Shown here: one piece after another, positions 31,938 to 44,055 of the stretch
Position numbering within the stretch: position 1 is the stretch's first letter
How the letters are laid out: each line of letters opens with the position of its first letter
Assembly (NCBI RefSeq): GCF_001704415.2
Contig: NC_030827.1
Span: 45,450,271-45,514,270 of the forward strand
Reading direction: 5' to 3'
Source: Capra hircus
Taxonomy: Eukaryota > Chordata > Mammalia > Artiodactyla > Bovidae
DNA length: 64,000 nt
Translations under genes and position numbers: made by a program
The notes under the pieces: model-generated
Told to the model about the DNA's origin: nothing
The model's input: the letters and a program-made list of their open reading frames with translations, nothing else
Database searches by the model: none

Positions 31938-32140
31938 ATGGCTTCCCAGGTGGCACTAGTGGTAAAGAACTCTCTTGCCAATGCAGGAGAATGTAAGAGA
32001 TGTAGGTTCAATCCCTGGGTCAGGAAGGCATGGCAACCCACTTTGGAGGAGGGCATGGCAACCCACTCCAGTATTCTTGCCTGGAGAATCCCAAGGACAG
32101 AGAAGCCTGGTGGGTTACAGTCCATAGGGTCGCAAAGAAG
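31938..32140 (+). mobile_element. CHR-type SINE, 3'-shortened
   Basis: Head GGCTTCCCAGGTGGCACTAG and CHR segment AATGTAAGAGATGTAGG are clear. An internal duplication repeats GGCATGGCAACCCACT (32026-32041 and 32054-32069). The tail stops at GGGTCGCAAAGA and BovB begins at once. Confidence 0.88.
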
Positions 32141-32141
32141 G

Positions 32142-32335
32142 TATAGTTCAAAAGCATCAATTCTTTGGCACTCAGCCTTCTTTATGATCCAACTCACCTC
32201 TGTTCATGACTACTGGAAAAAGCATACAATTGTCAGCAAAGTAATGTCTTTTTCTGTTTGTTAGTACGCTATCTAGATTTGTCATAGTTTTCCTTCCAAG
32301 AAGCAAATGTCTTCTAATTTCATGGTTGCTTTTAT
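32142..32335 (-). mobile_element. BovB C-terminal fragment (minus)
   Basis: AGTTCAAAAGCATCAATTC through AGATTTGTCATAGTTTTCC to AATTTCATGGTTGC is BovB complement. It shares two unusual deletions with 36263-36450 (see findings). Confidence 0.88.
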
Positions 32336-33629
32336 AGAGCACATTTTTTTTATTTTTATTTCTAAAGAATTTGGCTCTAGCAAATTAAAATATTCTCATT
32401 AATAATTTGCAGATATGCTGTCATTGTTGCTGTAACTAATTTTGCAATCATGTAGAAGTCTAAAATGGTGGTAAGAAAAAAACTCTGTTCCCAAAAAGAA
32501 CTGACCAAAAAAACAAACAAACAAACAAAAAAAACACACAGGTATAGCACGTAGCACACATCTATTTTATCAATATTTTACTATAATTTCCTTGCCAACT
32601 TTAGAATAAAAACTGATGTAAAAGTGATCATTTGAATATTAACGGTAAATGGAATTAAGAAATTAATGTAAATATCCCATATAAATGTAAAACTAAGTAC
32701 CTGCTAATTTATAAATAGTCTAATGGCTTTAAAAGAACAAACAAACTATGGCAATAATACAGAGTTTTAATACATCTTCTTTCTTTAGCATTATAATATA
32801 GCTATAAAATAACCAAATGTCCAAACATCATATTGATATATATTTTTTGCTACCTTAAATTATATAAATAACATAAAATGTCCTTTTATGTTATAAAATA
32901 AAGGACAAAATAAATAATTAGGTTTGCCTTGACATTCTCCAAAAAACTATTTAACTCAAAACTATTTTAAGAGCTATATTGTTAACCCACTTACAATCAA
33001 AAGAAAAATTCAGTCTTCTTTACATGAATGCATTAAATTATTTTTGAATGCATTAAATTAAAACATACATATTGATATGATTTTATAATTTTCAGAATGA
33101 ATAATAAACTTACTCAAGGTGAATCACAAAGATTAGTACAATAATTTTCTTTTTTGCTTCCTTTCTTTTCTTCTTCCTTTCTCTCCTCCTCTCTTTCTTC
33201 TTTCTATGAGTTCATGATCCATCAATCAGGTCCAATAGAATGAAATTTTGTGAAAATTTTCTAAAGATGTATTATGACAAGATGTAATGCCTTTACTGTT
33301 CATAATCTGTTTTTGATCCAAGGAACATGCCTAAGTGTATAATTGCATATTATGTGCTAAAACTCAATTGAGAATTTTACTGTCTTTGGTTTTTGCTTAT
33401 GGTCATAAACATAACTCATTAATCAAAGTTATTTAGTTTTTTATCACAATAAATACAAATTGGCAGCTCTTTTCAATTAATATTTATGTGAAATGCTATC
33501 AAATTTTCAGGGAGTATAAATTTTATCTATCACTGTCATCAGACTAATAAAATTGCAAAGGCAAGACACTGTCAAAAACCAAATACTAGGGTCTTTTTAA
33601 CATGTTTTAATGAAATTCATACAGCTAAT
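32336..33629. other. AT-rich DNA without gene
   Basis: It contains an AAAC-type simple repeat (32507-32535) and a pyrimidine tract (33155-33207). Otherwise nothing recognised. Confidence 0.6.
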
Positions 33630-33860
33630 TTGCAATATATTTTACTTACCTATTTATTTACTCTTTTCCATTATGATTTATTACAATGTATTAAATACAA
33701 CTCCCTGTACAATACAGTAGGACCTTGTTTTTTTTTTAATCTATTTTATATAAAATAGTTTGTTTTCTCTAATCCTGAACTACTAATTTATTCCTCACTG
33801 CCTCTTCCTCCTTTGGTAACCATAAGTTTATTTTTTAACTATGTTCCTCTCATTGTGTAT
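33630..33860 (-). mobile_element. Old L1 3' UTR fragment (minus)
   Basis: AATACAACTCCCTGTACAAT, CAGTAGGACCTTGTT, and CCTTTGGTAACCATAAGTTT are the complement of the artiodactyl L1 3' UTR also seen forward at 34740-35033. Confidence 0.75.
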
Positions 33861-34739
33861 TTCTTTGAGGATAAGCTGGAGGTTTTCTCTGCTGTAGCAC
33901 TGTGGCTCTAACAGTAACACACTATTGGATTTTGTCTTCATAAACCTGGGAAATTCCAAAATAACTGTAATGACAGAATCACTGGGACTGTTAAGATATC
34001 AATTAAAAAGACATCTAACTGTCCTTAGCATCTGCAATCTTTGGGAAAGATAGAAAGTACAAATGGAATTCTGAAAATAAAATCAGCAACTTTTCAGAGA
34101 CTCTTTTATGGCTTAAGATATTGCTACTGCCTTTAATGACAGTGAGAGTGACAACTTCTGTGTTCATCGCTGCCTTTAAAAATTACTAGGAAGCCATCTT
34201 ATGTTTCCGAAAATAGCACCTCCAGTTCTAATTTTCACATTCTGTCAAGCAGAAATAAACACATATCACATGGCGCTTGTGCGATTTATCTGGATTTGAC
34301 AGCAGGTGTGGAGAGCCTTTCTTCAGCATCTTCCTAAACCACCTCTGCATGAACAGAATTTACAGAACTGGCCTGTGAAATAACATCAAAAAAGACACTG
34401 TTTGAACCTTGATAGAAAAGACGTTATCAGATACAGTTAACAGCTGTCACATCAGTGAACACCAAAAGTTTCATTCTTGTGTCAATGTTTGCATTGTAGA
34501 GACGCAGTAAGTCTCAAATAACTTGAAGACTGGCAAGCTTGAGATTCTTAGAATTTTTCTAGAGCAAATAGTCTTCAAGAGGTAGATGGATTCCACACAA
34601 GATTCAAACAGCCAGAGACACAAACAGTAATGCTTAAATGTGCAAGCATATTATTTCCTAGCTACATCCTTTTGTTTTTACTGGTTTAAAATTTTGGACA
34701 ATTAATGACATCTATTACCTATACATCAGATATTTTGAA
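33861..34739. other. Non-repetitive DNA without recognised gene
   Basis: The part at 34190-34640 is less AT-rich and has mixed composition (for example CATGGCGCTTGTGCGATTTA). No open frame or repeat was recognised. It is a candidate for a conserved non-coding element, not demonstrated. Confidence 0.5.
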
Positions 34740-35033
34740 AATTGTGTTCTGTCCAAACTTATGGTTGCCAGGGGTAAGGGGTTGAAGGGATAGTTGGGGA
34801 GTTTGGGATGGACATGTACATACTGCTACATTTAAAATGGATAATCAATATGGGCCTACTGCCTAGCATGGGGAACTCTGTTCACTGTTGCATGGTGGCC
34901 TGGATGGGAGGAGATTTGGGGGTAGAATAGATACATGTATATTCATGACTGAGTTGTTGGCTGTGCATCTGAAACTGTCACATCGTTAATCAACTATACT
35001 CCAATACAAAATAAAGGGTTAAAAAAAATGGGT
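34740..35033 (+). mobile_element. L1 3' UTR fragment
   Basis: ACTTATGGTTGCCAGGGGTA, ATGGGCCTACTGCCTAGCAT, and CATCTGAAACTGTCACATCG then AATCAACTATACTCCAATAC are a ruminant/artiodactyl L1 3' UTR ending in an A run at 35021-35028. Confidence 0.85.
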
Positions 35034-35292
35034 ACTGTCTTCTTATTCACTTCCGGGCATGAGTCAGTAACTGGTTGCAATTTTTTCATGATTTGGCCCA
35101 AGTGAATGGTGAAACTCTCGTTTGATTTGTGTATCTTTTCCTTTTGGAGTCACCACACTTCCCTAGTTATATTCTTTTAGCAGTTGAATTCTCACATAAT
35201 TTGAAAACTGATCAATAACTGTTCTCCTCCACTCACCCACGGCAAACACTACAGTAAGCCAAACATCTAAGAACCTTAAATGTTGATAGTTT

Positions 35293-35410
35293 TTTTTTCT
35301 TCATTTTATTTTATTTTTATTTTTTTTTAAATCTTTAATTCTTACATGCGTTCCCAAACATGAACCCCCCTCCCACCTCCCTCCCCACAACATCTCTCTG
35401 GGTCATCCCC
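35293..35410 (-). mobile_element. Very short L1 insert with perfect 15-bp target duplication
   Basis: The T-rich run (35293-35330) is the complement of a poly(A) tail. It is followed by CTTACATGCGTTCCCAAACA and the complement of the L1 3' end up to GGTCATCCCC. AAATGTTGATAGTTT flanks it at 35278-35292 and 35411-35425. The empty-site cut reads TT/AAAC, fitting L1 endonuclease. It inserted recently, as both duplications are identical. Confidence 0.97.
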
Positions 35411-35425
35411 AAATGTTGATAGTTT

Positions 35426-35906
35426 AAGGTGAACTGTAGATTTTCTTTCTCGAGCTTCTTGAAATGCTGCATTAGAAGAGGGCTGCACAGTAGGGAGAAT
35501 GCTACCTGTTGGAGTACAGAGAATAGTAAGAAAAGTAAATAAAACTGCCAAGGCTACAGAACTCCTTGCCTGAAGGGTTCATTAAGCTCAACATCAGCCA
35601 GTTTGGAATAGGCCTCCATAGATATATTGGCTTATCAAGATGGTGTTTAGTATGTTTGGATTTTTGTATAATATGCAAAATATTTCATAAGGGCTGTGCC
35701 TACAGAAGTACAACATAAAAAAAATAAATCCTCCTGAAATGTATTAATGATAAACACATCCTGCCTATTATTTATGCTGGAAAATGCAGGAACATCAGCT
35801 GGGACTGAGTTCAGACCTCTGAACTGGGACAAGTCAAGGACAAAAGCTCTGCTCCAGGAACAAACCTGCGTTTCTGCCACCTTCTCTGCAAAGGCCGTTT
35901 GTTTTA
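35426..35906. other. Non-repetitive DNA without gene
   Basis: Nothing recognised; frames 35647-35880 (minus) and 35747-35935 (plus) overlap each other and carry no domain. Confidence 0.55.
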
Positions 35907-37025
35907 CTGTTGTTCAATCAGTCAGTTGTGTCTGACTCTTTGTGGCGCCATGGACTGCAGCATGCCAGTTTTCCCTGTCCTTCAGTACATCCTGGTGCTT
36001 CCTCAAACTCATACCCATTAAGTCAATGATGCAATTCAATTATCTGACACTCTGTTGTACCCTTCTCCTCCTGCCCTAAATCTTTTCTAGCATCAGAGTT
36101 TTTTTCCAATGAGTTGGTTCTTCAAATCATGTGGCCAAATTATTGGAGCTTCAGCTTTAGCATTATTGCTTCCAGTGAATATTTAGGGTTGATTTCCTTT
36201 AGGACTGACTGATTTGATCTCCTTGCTGTCCAAGAGACTCTCAAGAGTCTTCTCCAGAAACACAGTTCAAAAGCATCAATTCTTCGGTGCTCAGCCTTCT
36301 TCACGTTCCAACTCACCTCTGTTCATGACTACTGGAAAAAACATACATTTGTCAGCAAAGTAATGTCATTTTTTTTTTTAATACGCTATCTAGATTTGTC
36401 ATAATTTTCCTTCCAAGAAGCAAATGTCTTCCAGTTTCATGGTTATAGTTATCATCCACAATGATTTTGGAGCCCAAGGAGAGAAAAGACTGTCACTGGT
36501 TCCACATTTTCCCTTTCTATTTGGCATGAAGTCATGGGACTGGATGCCATGATCTTAGGTGTTTGAATGTTGAGTTTTAAGCCTTATTTTTCACTCTTCT
36601 CTTTCACCTTCATCAAGAGGCTCTTTAGGTACTCTTCCCTTTCTGCCATTAGAGTAGTAACATCTCTATATCTAAGGTTGTTGGTATTTCTCCTGGCAAT
36701 CTTGATTCCAGCTTGTGATTCATCCAGCCTGACATTTCACATGATGTGCTCTGCAAAGAAGTTAAATAAGCAAGATGACAGAATACAGGCTTGATGTAAT
36801 CCTTTCCCAATTTGGAAACAGTCCATTATTTCATGCCTGATTCTGACTTTCTTCTTGACCAGCATACAGGTTCCTCAGGAGGCAGGTAAGGTGATCTGGT
36901 ATTTCCATCTCTTTAAGAATTTTCCACAGTTTGCTGTGATCCACATAATTAAAGGTTTTAGCATAGTCAATGAAGCAGAAGTAGGCATTTTTTTTTTTAA
37001 TTCCCTTGTCTTTTCTATGATCCAA
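35907..37025 (-). mobile_element. BovB, 5'-truncated ~1.1 kb, diverged (minus)
   Basis: From the tail (TCAGTTGTGTCTGACTCTTT at about 35920) to the reverse transcriptase motif A region (complement of FIDYAKTF near 36955-36985) and TCTATGATCCAAC near 37025. The frame 37064-36831 holds AYFCFIDYAKTFNYVDHSKL. A poly(T) run at 36988-36999 breaks it. The copy is old. Confidence 0.92.
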
Positions 37026-40000
37026 CATTAAGTAAATACAAAGGCACAACCAGAACATATTCAATGAACAACTGCTTGTGTTGTTGTGGAGGGCATTTGA
37101 TCTTCCTCCTCAAAACTTCAGGCATTTTCTAGATGTGAGAAACTTCTCTCATAAAAAAGTATTTAAAAAAATCTAAGAAGCATGAACATATCATAAATAT
37201 AGATATTTTAGATAGCAAGGCTGTATGTGTCTGAGGGCTTTTCTAGTTGGAGTTAAGGTCCTGTTCTTTTAAGTTCATTTAGACACTCCTGAACCCTGGC
37301 TTAAAAACTGATTCACAGGCTCTGACCTCAATCCTTCTCTTGGTATTTTCTTTGTTGCTGTGTTGAACTGTGTGATCTCCAGAATCATAAATACTCCTGT
37401 GTAGCTGCTGGCCTGAAAAATGGTCTAACAAATGACCCTCCGAGTAAAAGAACAGGGAAATCTGATTCTCATGGAGGTTGAAACAAGCACCCTCAAATAC
37501 CTCATATGTGATTATGACACTTCACAAGAAAGAAGAAATGGAATGCCCACTTATCCAGAAGTTGATGCTCTATTCTTTAGCTTAAGCTGATGAATGGCAA
37601 TTAAATGTGATACTGAAAGTCAAATCTGTCTACACCCACACACCTTGATGTCTTTAGCAGTTATTCACATTAATTAACAAGGTCTTACTATTCCAGAAAA
37701 ATTTGTTCAGCAAGATGTAAGTGTAAAGAACATTTATGATTTGTTTCAGACACTTTTGGAAAGCATTTAGTTACTAAAATGGGTCTCATAGGCTTAGTGA
37801 CTCTACAAAGGTTGCCTCTCAGCCCTGTCTTTGACTCTCAAATCCTAGATTATTGCATCATGAATTTTTTCCCAGTCTAATCAAGACCTTATATTCAAAG
37901 TCTCATCATAAATCACACTCCCCATCCAACTTCTAATAATTCACCCTAGACCCATCTCCTTCTGAGATGCTCTTAAATTTCTGCCAATAATTAGTCATTT
38001 TACTTCATTTGTACCACCTTCAGTTAGTTTCTTCTTAGGGCATTTCTCTTTGTTTTTAGGCAAGTTTTCCATGTTTTCTTTAGCCTTTCCCATCTTTTGA
38101 AGATATCTGTATTGCAAGTAATGTTATCTTGGAATTTAATCTTTACCTTCTTTGTGTACCTGTTAATATAATCCTAATTAAGGTGTGCATCTGAATGCAA
38201 TATATTTCAGTTTGAGTAACTCCTGAATAAAAGGGTTTGGATTTTGTAAAAAGAAAAAGAAAGAAAGAAAGACAGAAGTAATCTCCACTTTTGTGGTAAG
38301 AATATATTGTGCTTTGCTTTATCAACAGATTGTTTCGGGGGCCAACATTTGACACTTTGAATGCTCTTCTGGGAGAAAAGTAGAGGCTTGGGGACCAATC
38401 AGGAATCTGATATCAGAAGTTTGCTCAGACAAATGTGGGGCAAAGATTAGTAAACTGAGAGAATATTCTTTACTTTTTCAGGTGAAACTTTTACTTGATC
38501 AGAAATTACGTGTGATTAGAAGGGAAATGCCTTTTCAAGTACTGTAATTTAGAATATACTATTGACATAAATTATATACATGTACTCATACACATATATT
38601 TATTTTTGTATATGTAATATATCTTCATGAAAGTCAAAGTGCCCAACTGAAAAATCTGGGGGGGGTGGGGAATGACTTGATTGAACTGCCTATGCAAATT
38701 ATGTTACATTATCACTATTCACTTCTATCTTTAAAAACAAACAAAAAAAATGATAGAGTATTTCATGGTTGCTTTAATAAGATACTTTTAAAGTATTCAT
38801 ACATTCTGTTTAGATCTTCAGTTTCATTCCCAGAGCAATAACATCCACAAGGATAAATGGTCCATCCAAATCAAATGAAAAATCATTTACAACTTTTTTT
38901 AAATCATTTCTTAAAAAACAGAGCACCTGTGAAGACAGGTATACCTTTGATTAAGCTTTGGGGAAATTTGAAATGAAGTGCAATATATCTAATAGAATTT
39001 TAAATACAAAAGCATAAGCAAACTCAATATCTAAAAATTTTAGAAGACAGACCTTTTACTCTGCTTTTTAGGCTTTCAAACTTATAATTCATACATAATT
39101 TTTTTATTGAAATAGATTCAAAATTCATAAAAATTGTCAAAATTCATTATGATGTACTCTTGAATTCTGTATTTTTATATGCTATGCTGCAGTCTAAATG
39201 ATAAAAGAAAATGTTAGCTAGAGATTCTCTGTGAATATGAAAAACATACACTTTTTTCCCATTTTGCAAATTAACTTGATTTCTTTCAGAATCCTATAAC
39301 AGAGATACATTATAGTAGGAAGATTTGCCTGATTTATTATGAATCTTCTTAGGTGTCCCAGCAAGGTGAAAGAGCAAGAAAAGCAGATGGAAAACAGCAG
39401 GTACACATTTTTTGATGCGAGAAACTCATTCGTGATGATGACACTATTACTGTTCAAGATGGAAACAATGAAATGTAATTTAAGGTGAATAAGCAATAGA
39501 AGTGTGATAAATTAAAGTAAATGAGTACTAGCTCTGTCTAAACAATAAAAATAGTGGTAATGTATTTCATTTAAATATAGCTACTCTCTTAAAAGTAAAA
39601 GGGAACTTAATAACCTTCTTAATAATAATTACATATGTTTCCTTACTAACAGGAATTTGTCCATTACCATACTAAAGATATGCCCAAGGAAAAGAATTAC
39701 ACTCAAAAAAAAAATCACACTTCAAAACTTTTAGAATCATTGTTTTGAAAAAGCTATTGAATTGTGTTATTTTTAATACAAAAACAGTATCAACATCGAG
39801 ATATCAGAAAGAAAAAAAATTATGTTCTTACCGTTCTCCTAACCAAGATGCTTGTTGTATTTCACTGTATTCCATTTGGATATGTAAATAACACTTCTAC
39901 ATTTCTAACTTCATTTTGTGTGACAACAGATCACTATTATTTCCTCTTATCTTCGCTTAGACTACATGAAGAACACTTTCACTGTTTGATATCATATTCC

Positions 40001-40844
40001 TTAATGTATCTGTGACCCTCAAAGTGTGTTGAGTTATTTCTTTTCACCTTACACATTTCATATGGATTTCCACTGTTTTAATTATAGCTCTATCATCTGA
40101 ATTCCATTTCTTTTCAATTTGAGAGCATGAAATTTTCCATAATGCCATAGTCAGAGTTTACTCTTTGTTGAGTACAAACAGAAAAAGTCTGATTCATTCT
40201 GCCACATGCTCCATTGCATTTCAACATATTTATTTTTAACAAAATAATACTTGCTCAGTTTAGAAACTTTGGTCATTAACTCTTAACTAGATGCGGCAAA
40301 TTTTTCTGTCTAGAGTATTAAGATACTTTGTGAAAGCAAAATGGCAGTACCAAATAAGATAAATCAAAGAGGAAAAAAGTCATTTTTTAATAGAGAGAGA
40401 AAAGCTTTGCTAGCAAGAACTTTATTTGTTGTGGGTGAGTGGTGAAGTTAAACAGACATGATCAAGACAGTTTAACAGGAAATATTTATTTCTGCAGTCA
40501 GAATGAGTCATTAAAGAAAGATGTTTTCTTGATTAAGCTTAGGGGTGAGGCACAGTTCAGAGATTTTGGGGAAGAAGAGAAGCCTGACAACTAACTGTTG
40601 GTCAAGACAATTAACAGGCAATTCTGAGCACTTGGTGAGCAGAAATACAAAGCTTAAATTTAAGCCCAATAATTATAGAATCTATATAGGAAATTAGAGT
40701 ATGAGAATTTTAAGATAGTTAAATTAGACTTCACAGAATTAAGTCACAGCTGCGTGTATAGATGGTATCTATCTATATTTCTTATTTATGATACATGAAA
40801 TGCTTCATGTACATGAAATATTTTATCTTAGGGACTTTTTATTA
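37026..40844. other. About 3.8 kb without gene or recognised repeat
   Basis: The composition is AT-rich. Simple sequences include an AAAG run at 38253-38272 and a G run at 38659-38670. Chance frames such as 39218-39496 (minus) and 39764-40015 (plus) have no recognisable domain and no exon signals that I could support. Confidence 0.55.
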
Positions 40845-41200
40845 CTATCTTTGTCAGCTCAGCAAAATACCACCAACAGAGTGGCTTAAACAAGCATTTA
40901 TTTCTCACAGTTCTGGAGGCCAAAAGTCTCCAACACAAGCAACATAGTCAGGTTTGGTGTGGACACTCTTCTAAGATTACAGCCTGCCCACTTTTATTTT
41001 TATCCTTATAAGGTAGAGTGAGAGAGTGCTCTGGCCCCTTCAAAGCCTAAAAAGAACATCAGTCCCATTTATCAGGGCTTCAGACTCCTGACTGAATTAT
41101 CTCTCCAAAACCCTACTTCCAAATACCATTACACTGGATGTTAGCTTTCAACATATCTATTTTGAGAAGACACAAATATTTAGATCATATTTGTCATATT
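40845..41200 (+). mobile_element. Ancient mammalian dispersed repeat, family not assigned
   Basis: CTCAGCAAAATACCACCAAC, TCTCACAGTTCTGGAGGCCA, ATCCTTATAAGG and CATTACACTGGATGTTAGC correspond to a repeat widespread in placental mammals. I cannot safely name the family. Confidence 0.6.
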
Positions 41201-41507
41201 ACACTATGTGTGTATTATGCTATCTATTTTGGTAATATCCTGCTATAACACTGAAGAAAGAAAACATAAGCATGAACAATGAAAAGACACAAACATGGAA
41301 CATTCTTTCTAAGTTACTTTTTATGCATTAACTCTATTTGAAAAAGCTGCATTTTAACTTTATAATATAGATGATTTATATATATATAAAGAGGATATCA
41401 TAATGAAAAACTGGTATATCTTCACTTTAGTAGCTTCTTAGATGGACATTTTAAATAGTAGAAGTCTCTCAGTTTGGAATGGAATAAATGCAATAGTCTA
41501 TAAAATA
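41201..41507. other. AT-rich DNA, nothing recognised
   Basis: No motif of note. Confidence 0.6.
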
Positions 41508-41692
41508 GACTGCTCTTCTGCCTGCAGTGCAGGAGACCCAGGTTCGATCCTGGGTCAGGAAGATCCCCTGGAGAAGGGAATGGCTATCCACTCCAGTTTT
41601 CTTGCCTGGAGAATCCCATGGACAGAGGAGCCTGGCAGACTACAGTCCATGGGGTTGCAAAGAGTAGACACAACTGAGCAACTAACTCTCAC
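41508..41692 (+). mobile_element. Bov-tA SINE, 5'-truncated head
   Basis: GCCTGCAGTGCAGGAGACCC, GGTTCGATCC, GATCCCCTGGAGAAGG and CCATGGGGTTGCAAAGAG. The 85-codon frame at 41442-41699 is SINE read-through. Confidence 0.92.
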
Positions 41693-41820
41693 AAAGTAAC
41701 GGATCTGTTAGTTTACTACTGCTACAATAATTAAGTTTCCTATCTACTTCAGCATGGGCGTTTACAGTTTAAAAATTTTAGACACTAAATACTTTTTGAT
41801 GCATATCACTATCATGTTAG

Positions 41821-42006
41821 TGAAAGTAGCTCAGTCGTGTCCAACTCTTTGCAACCCATGGACTATACAATCCATTGAATTCTCCAGGCCAGAATATTGG
41901 AATGAATAGCCATTCTCTTCTCCAGGGTGTCTTCCCAACCCAGGCATCGAACGCAAGTCTCCCGCAATGCCGGCAAATTGTTTACCAACTGAGCTTCAGG
42001 GAAGCA
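41821..42006 (-). mobile_element. Bov-tA SINE (minus)
   Basis: The complement of a SINE with head at 42006 (CTGAGCTTCAGGGAAGC on plus) and tail at 41821. It is diverged. Confidence 0.9.
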
Positions 42007-42179
42007 CTTACTGTAAAATATTAAGATCCAGAGGCTTGAGAGACTTATTAGAATATGTATATTAAAATCCTCCTTAAGCAAATATAGTTTCTTTCAATTC
42101 ATTAAGAAGTTTATGTAGTATTACAGAAGGTGGCCTGCATGTAAAGAAGCATGTGCTTGCTGAGCTAATTTCAACTTGG

Positions 42180-42391
42180 ACTTCCCTGGTGGCTCAAACA
42201 GTAAAGTGTCTGCCTACAATGAGGGAGACTCAGTTTCAATTCCTGGGTCAGGAAGATCTCCTGGAGAAGGAAATGGCAAACCACTCCAGTATTCTTGCCT
42301 GGAAAATCCCATGGATGGAGGAGCCTGGTAGCCTAAAATCCATAGGATCACAAATAGTGGTACAAGACTGAGCAACTTCACTTTCACTTTC
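42180..42391 (+). mobile_element. Bov-tA SINE, full length
   Basis: CTTCCCTGGTGGCTCAAACA to GAGCAACTTCACTTTCAC. Both head and tail are present. Confidence 0.93.
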
Positions 42392-43131
42392 TTTTCTTAA
42401 AGATTAATTGATCATCTTGCTCTGATTTGTAAAAGGAAAGTGGATGAGAACTGTAAGATCTCTATATAAATCATATACATCCAAAGCATATGAAATACTC
42501 AAATGTATCTTACAGACAAAAGAGATTGGAGGGTTGTTAGAAATCTTTTATTGAAAAAAAATAATATTTCCAGATATTGTCCTGTTTTCTCTGTTGTAAT
42601 CTTACTGGAAGGGCAATAAAGAGGCATTAGAATATATCTCAAAATTCTTCTGCATTTTATTCTTTCATTCATTGTTAAAATGATATGCTGTTTCCTCTTG
42701 AAGTTGTTTCAATCACACTCTTTAAGCTCTTTTATGTTATTAAGTAAAAATTAAATTACTTTCTGCTTCTCCAAAATAGAAAAGCTAATTGAAAATGAAT
42801 ACTAATGATCTGCCTTGTTATATTTTAACAAAGTTTTTTTTTCTTAGCTTCACCCAAGTAGGCTCAGCAGGGTCACTGAGGCATTGGGTCTCGGCTACCA
42901 GTTACAGCAAGCCTACAGATCTCTTAGATTTTATGAGATTCACTGTAGGAAAATATAAATGTATAATATTCCCTCACAGAGCCCAACAATCTAAGTAAAC
43001 AAACATTTTGCACTTTATACCAGAAATCACAAGATGATAGTAAATGGAAATGAGCCTACTTGTGTATTACCTGCCTATCATGGAAAAAGGTGATGAACGA
43101 AAACATGCTATGTTTATATTTGACATTAATG
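42392..43131. other. AT-rich DNA without gene
   Basis: Nothing recognised; the 69-codon frame at 42789-42998 has no domain. Confidence 0.55.
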
Positions 43132-43143
43132 ATCAAATTTCAA

Positions 43144-43358
43144 GGTGGCACTGGTGGTAAGGAATCTGTCTGCCAATGCAGGAGGCATGAGAGACACAAG
43201 TTTGATCCCTGGGCTTGGAAAATCCCCTGGAGGAGGAAATGGCAACCCACGCCAGTATTCTTGCCCAGAGAATTCCATGGACAGAGAAGTCTGGTGGGCC
43301 ACATACACTCCTCAGGGTTGCAGAATCAGATATGACTAAAGTGACTTAGCATGCACAT
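43144..43358 (+). mobile_element. CHR-type SINE with perfect 12-bp target duplication
   Basis: GGTGGCACTGGTGGTAAGGA, GCATGAGAGACACAAG, then body and the CHR tail GACTTAGCATGCAC. ATCAAATTTCAA lies at 43132-43143 and 43359-43370. Confidence 0.95.
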
Positions 43359-43667
43359 ATCAAATTTCAAAGGACAGAATAAATCAGTAACAATTAAGCC
43401 ATTTCATTTTCTTGGCTCAAGGTCAGTTAATCAAAATTTCAAGACATAGACCTTAAGTAGATATATATAGCTTTAATAACAAAAAATGTGTATAAGATAA
43501 AGGCTTAAAAAAAATCAGAGATTTGGGATTGTGTTAATTTAATAAAATAATTTTAATGCTCACCTAGTACGTTGAAAGATCTGTCCGAAATCACTACATT
43601 TTAGAGATACTTGAAGAATATGATGCATATATAAACTGCTATATTTAGAAACACTATTTAATTTTAT

Positions 43668-43849
43668 TTCCCTTGTAGCTCAGCTGGTAATGAACCTGCC
43701 TGCAATGCAGGAGACCTGGGTTTGATCCCTGGGTTGGGAAGATCCCCTGGAGAATGGAAAGGCTACCCACTTCAGTATTCTGGCCTGGAGAATTCCATGG
43801 ACTATATAGTCCATGGGGTCACAAAGAGTCAGACACGACTGACTAACTG
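43668..43849 (+). mobile_element. Bov-tA SINE, first of a tandem pair
   Basis: TTCCCTTGTAGCTCAGCTGG and CCTGCAATGCAGGAGACCTG mark the head; it ends GACACGACTGACTAACTGA. It lacks the segment between the ATTCCATGGAC and GTCCATGGGG motifs. Confidence 0.93.
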
Positions 43850-43850
43850 A

Positions 43851-44055
43851 CTTCCCTGGTGGCTCAGATGGTAAAGCGTCGGTCTGCAAGATGGGAGACC
43901 TGTGTTCAAGCCCTGGGTTGGGAAGATCCCCCGGAGAAGGAAATGGCAATCCATTCCAGTACTATTGCCTGGAAAATCCCATGGACAGAGGAGCCTGATA
44001 AGCTACAGTCTATGGGGTAGCAAAGAGTCAGACACGACTGAGCAACTTCACTTAA
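43851..44055 (+). mobile_element. Bov-tA SINE, second of a tandem pair
   Basis: It starts CTTCCCTGGTGGCTCAGATG immediately after the tail of the previous SINE and ends GAGCAACTTCACTTAAAG. Confidence 0.93.

Noticed and set aside
39218..40015. Two frames of 92 and 83 codons with hydrophobic stretches
   Set aside because: AT-rich DNA gives Phe, Leu and Ile by composition; no family resemblance and no exon signals.
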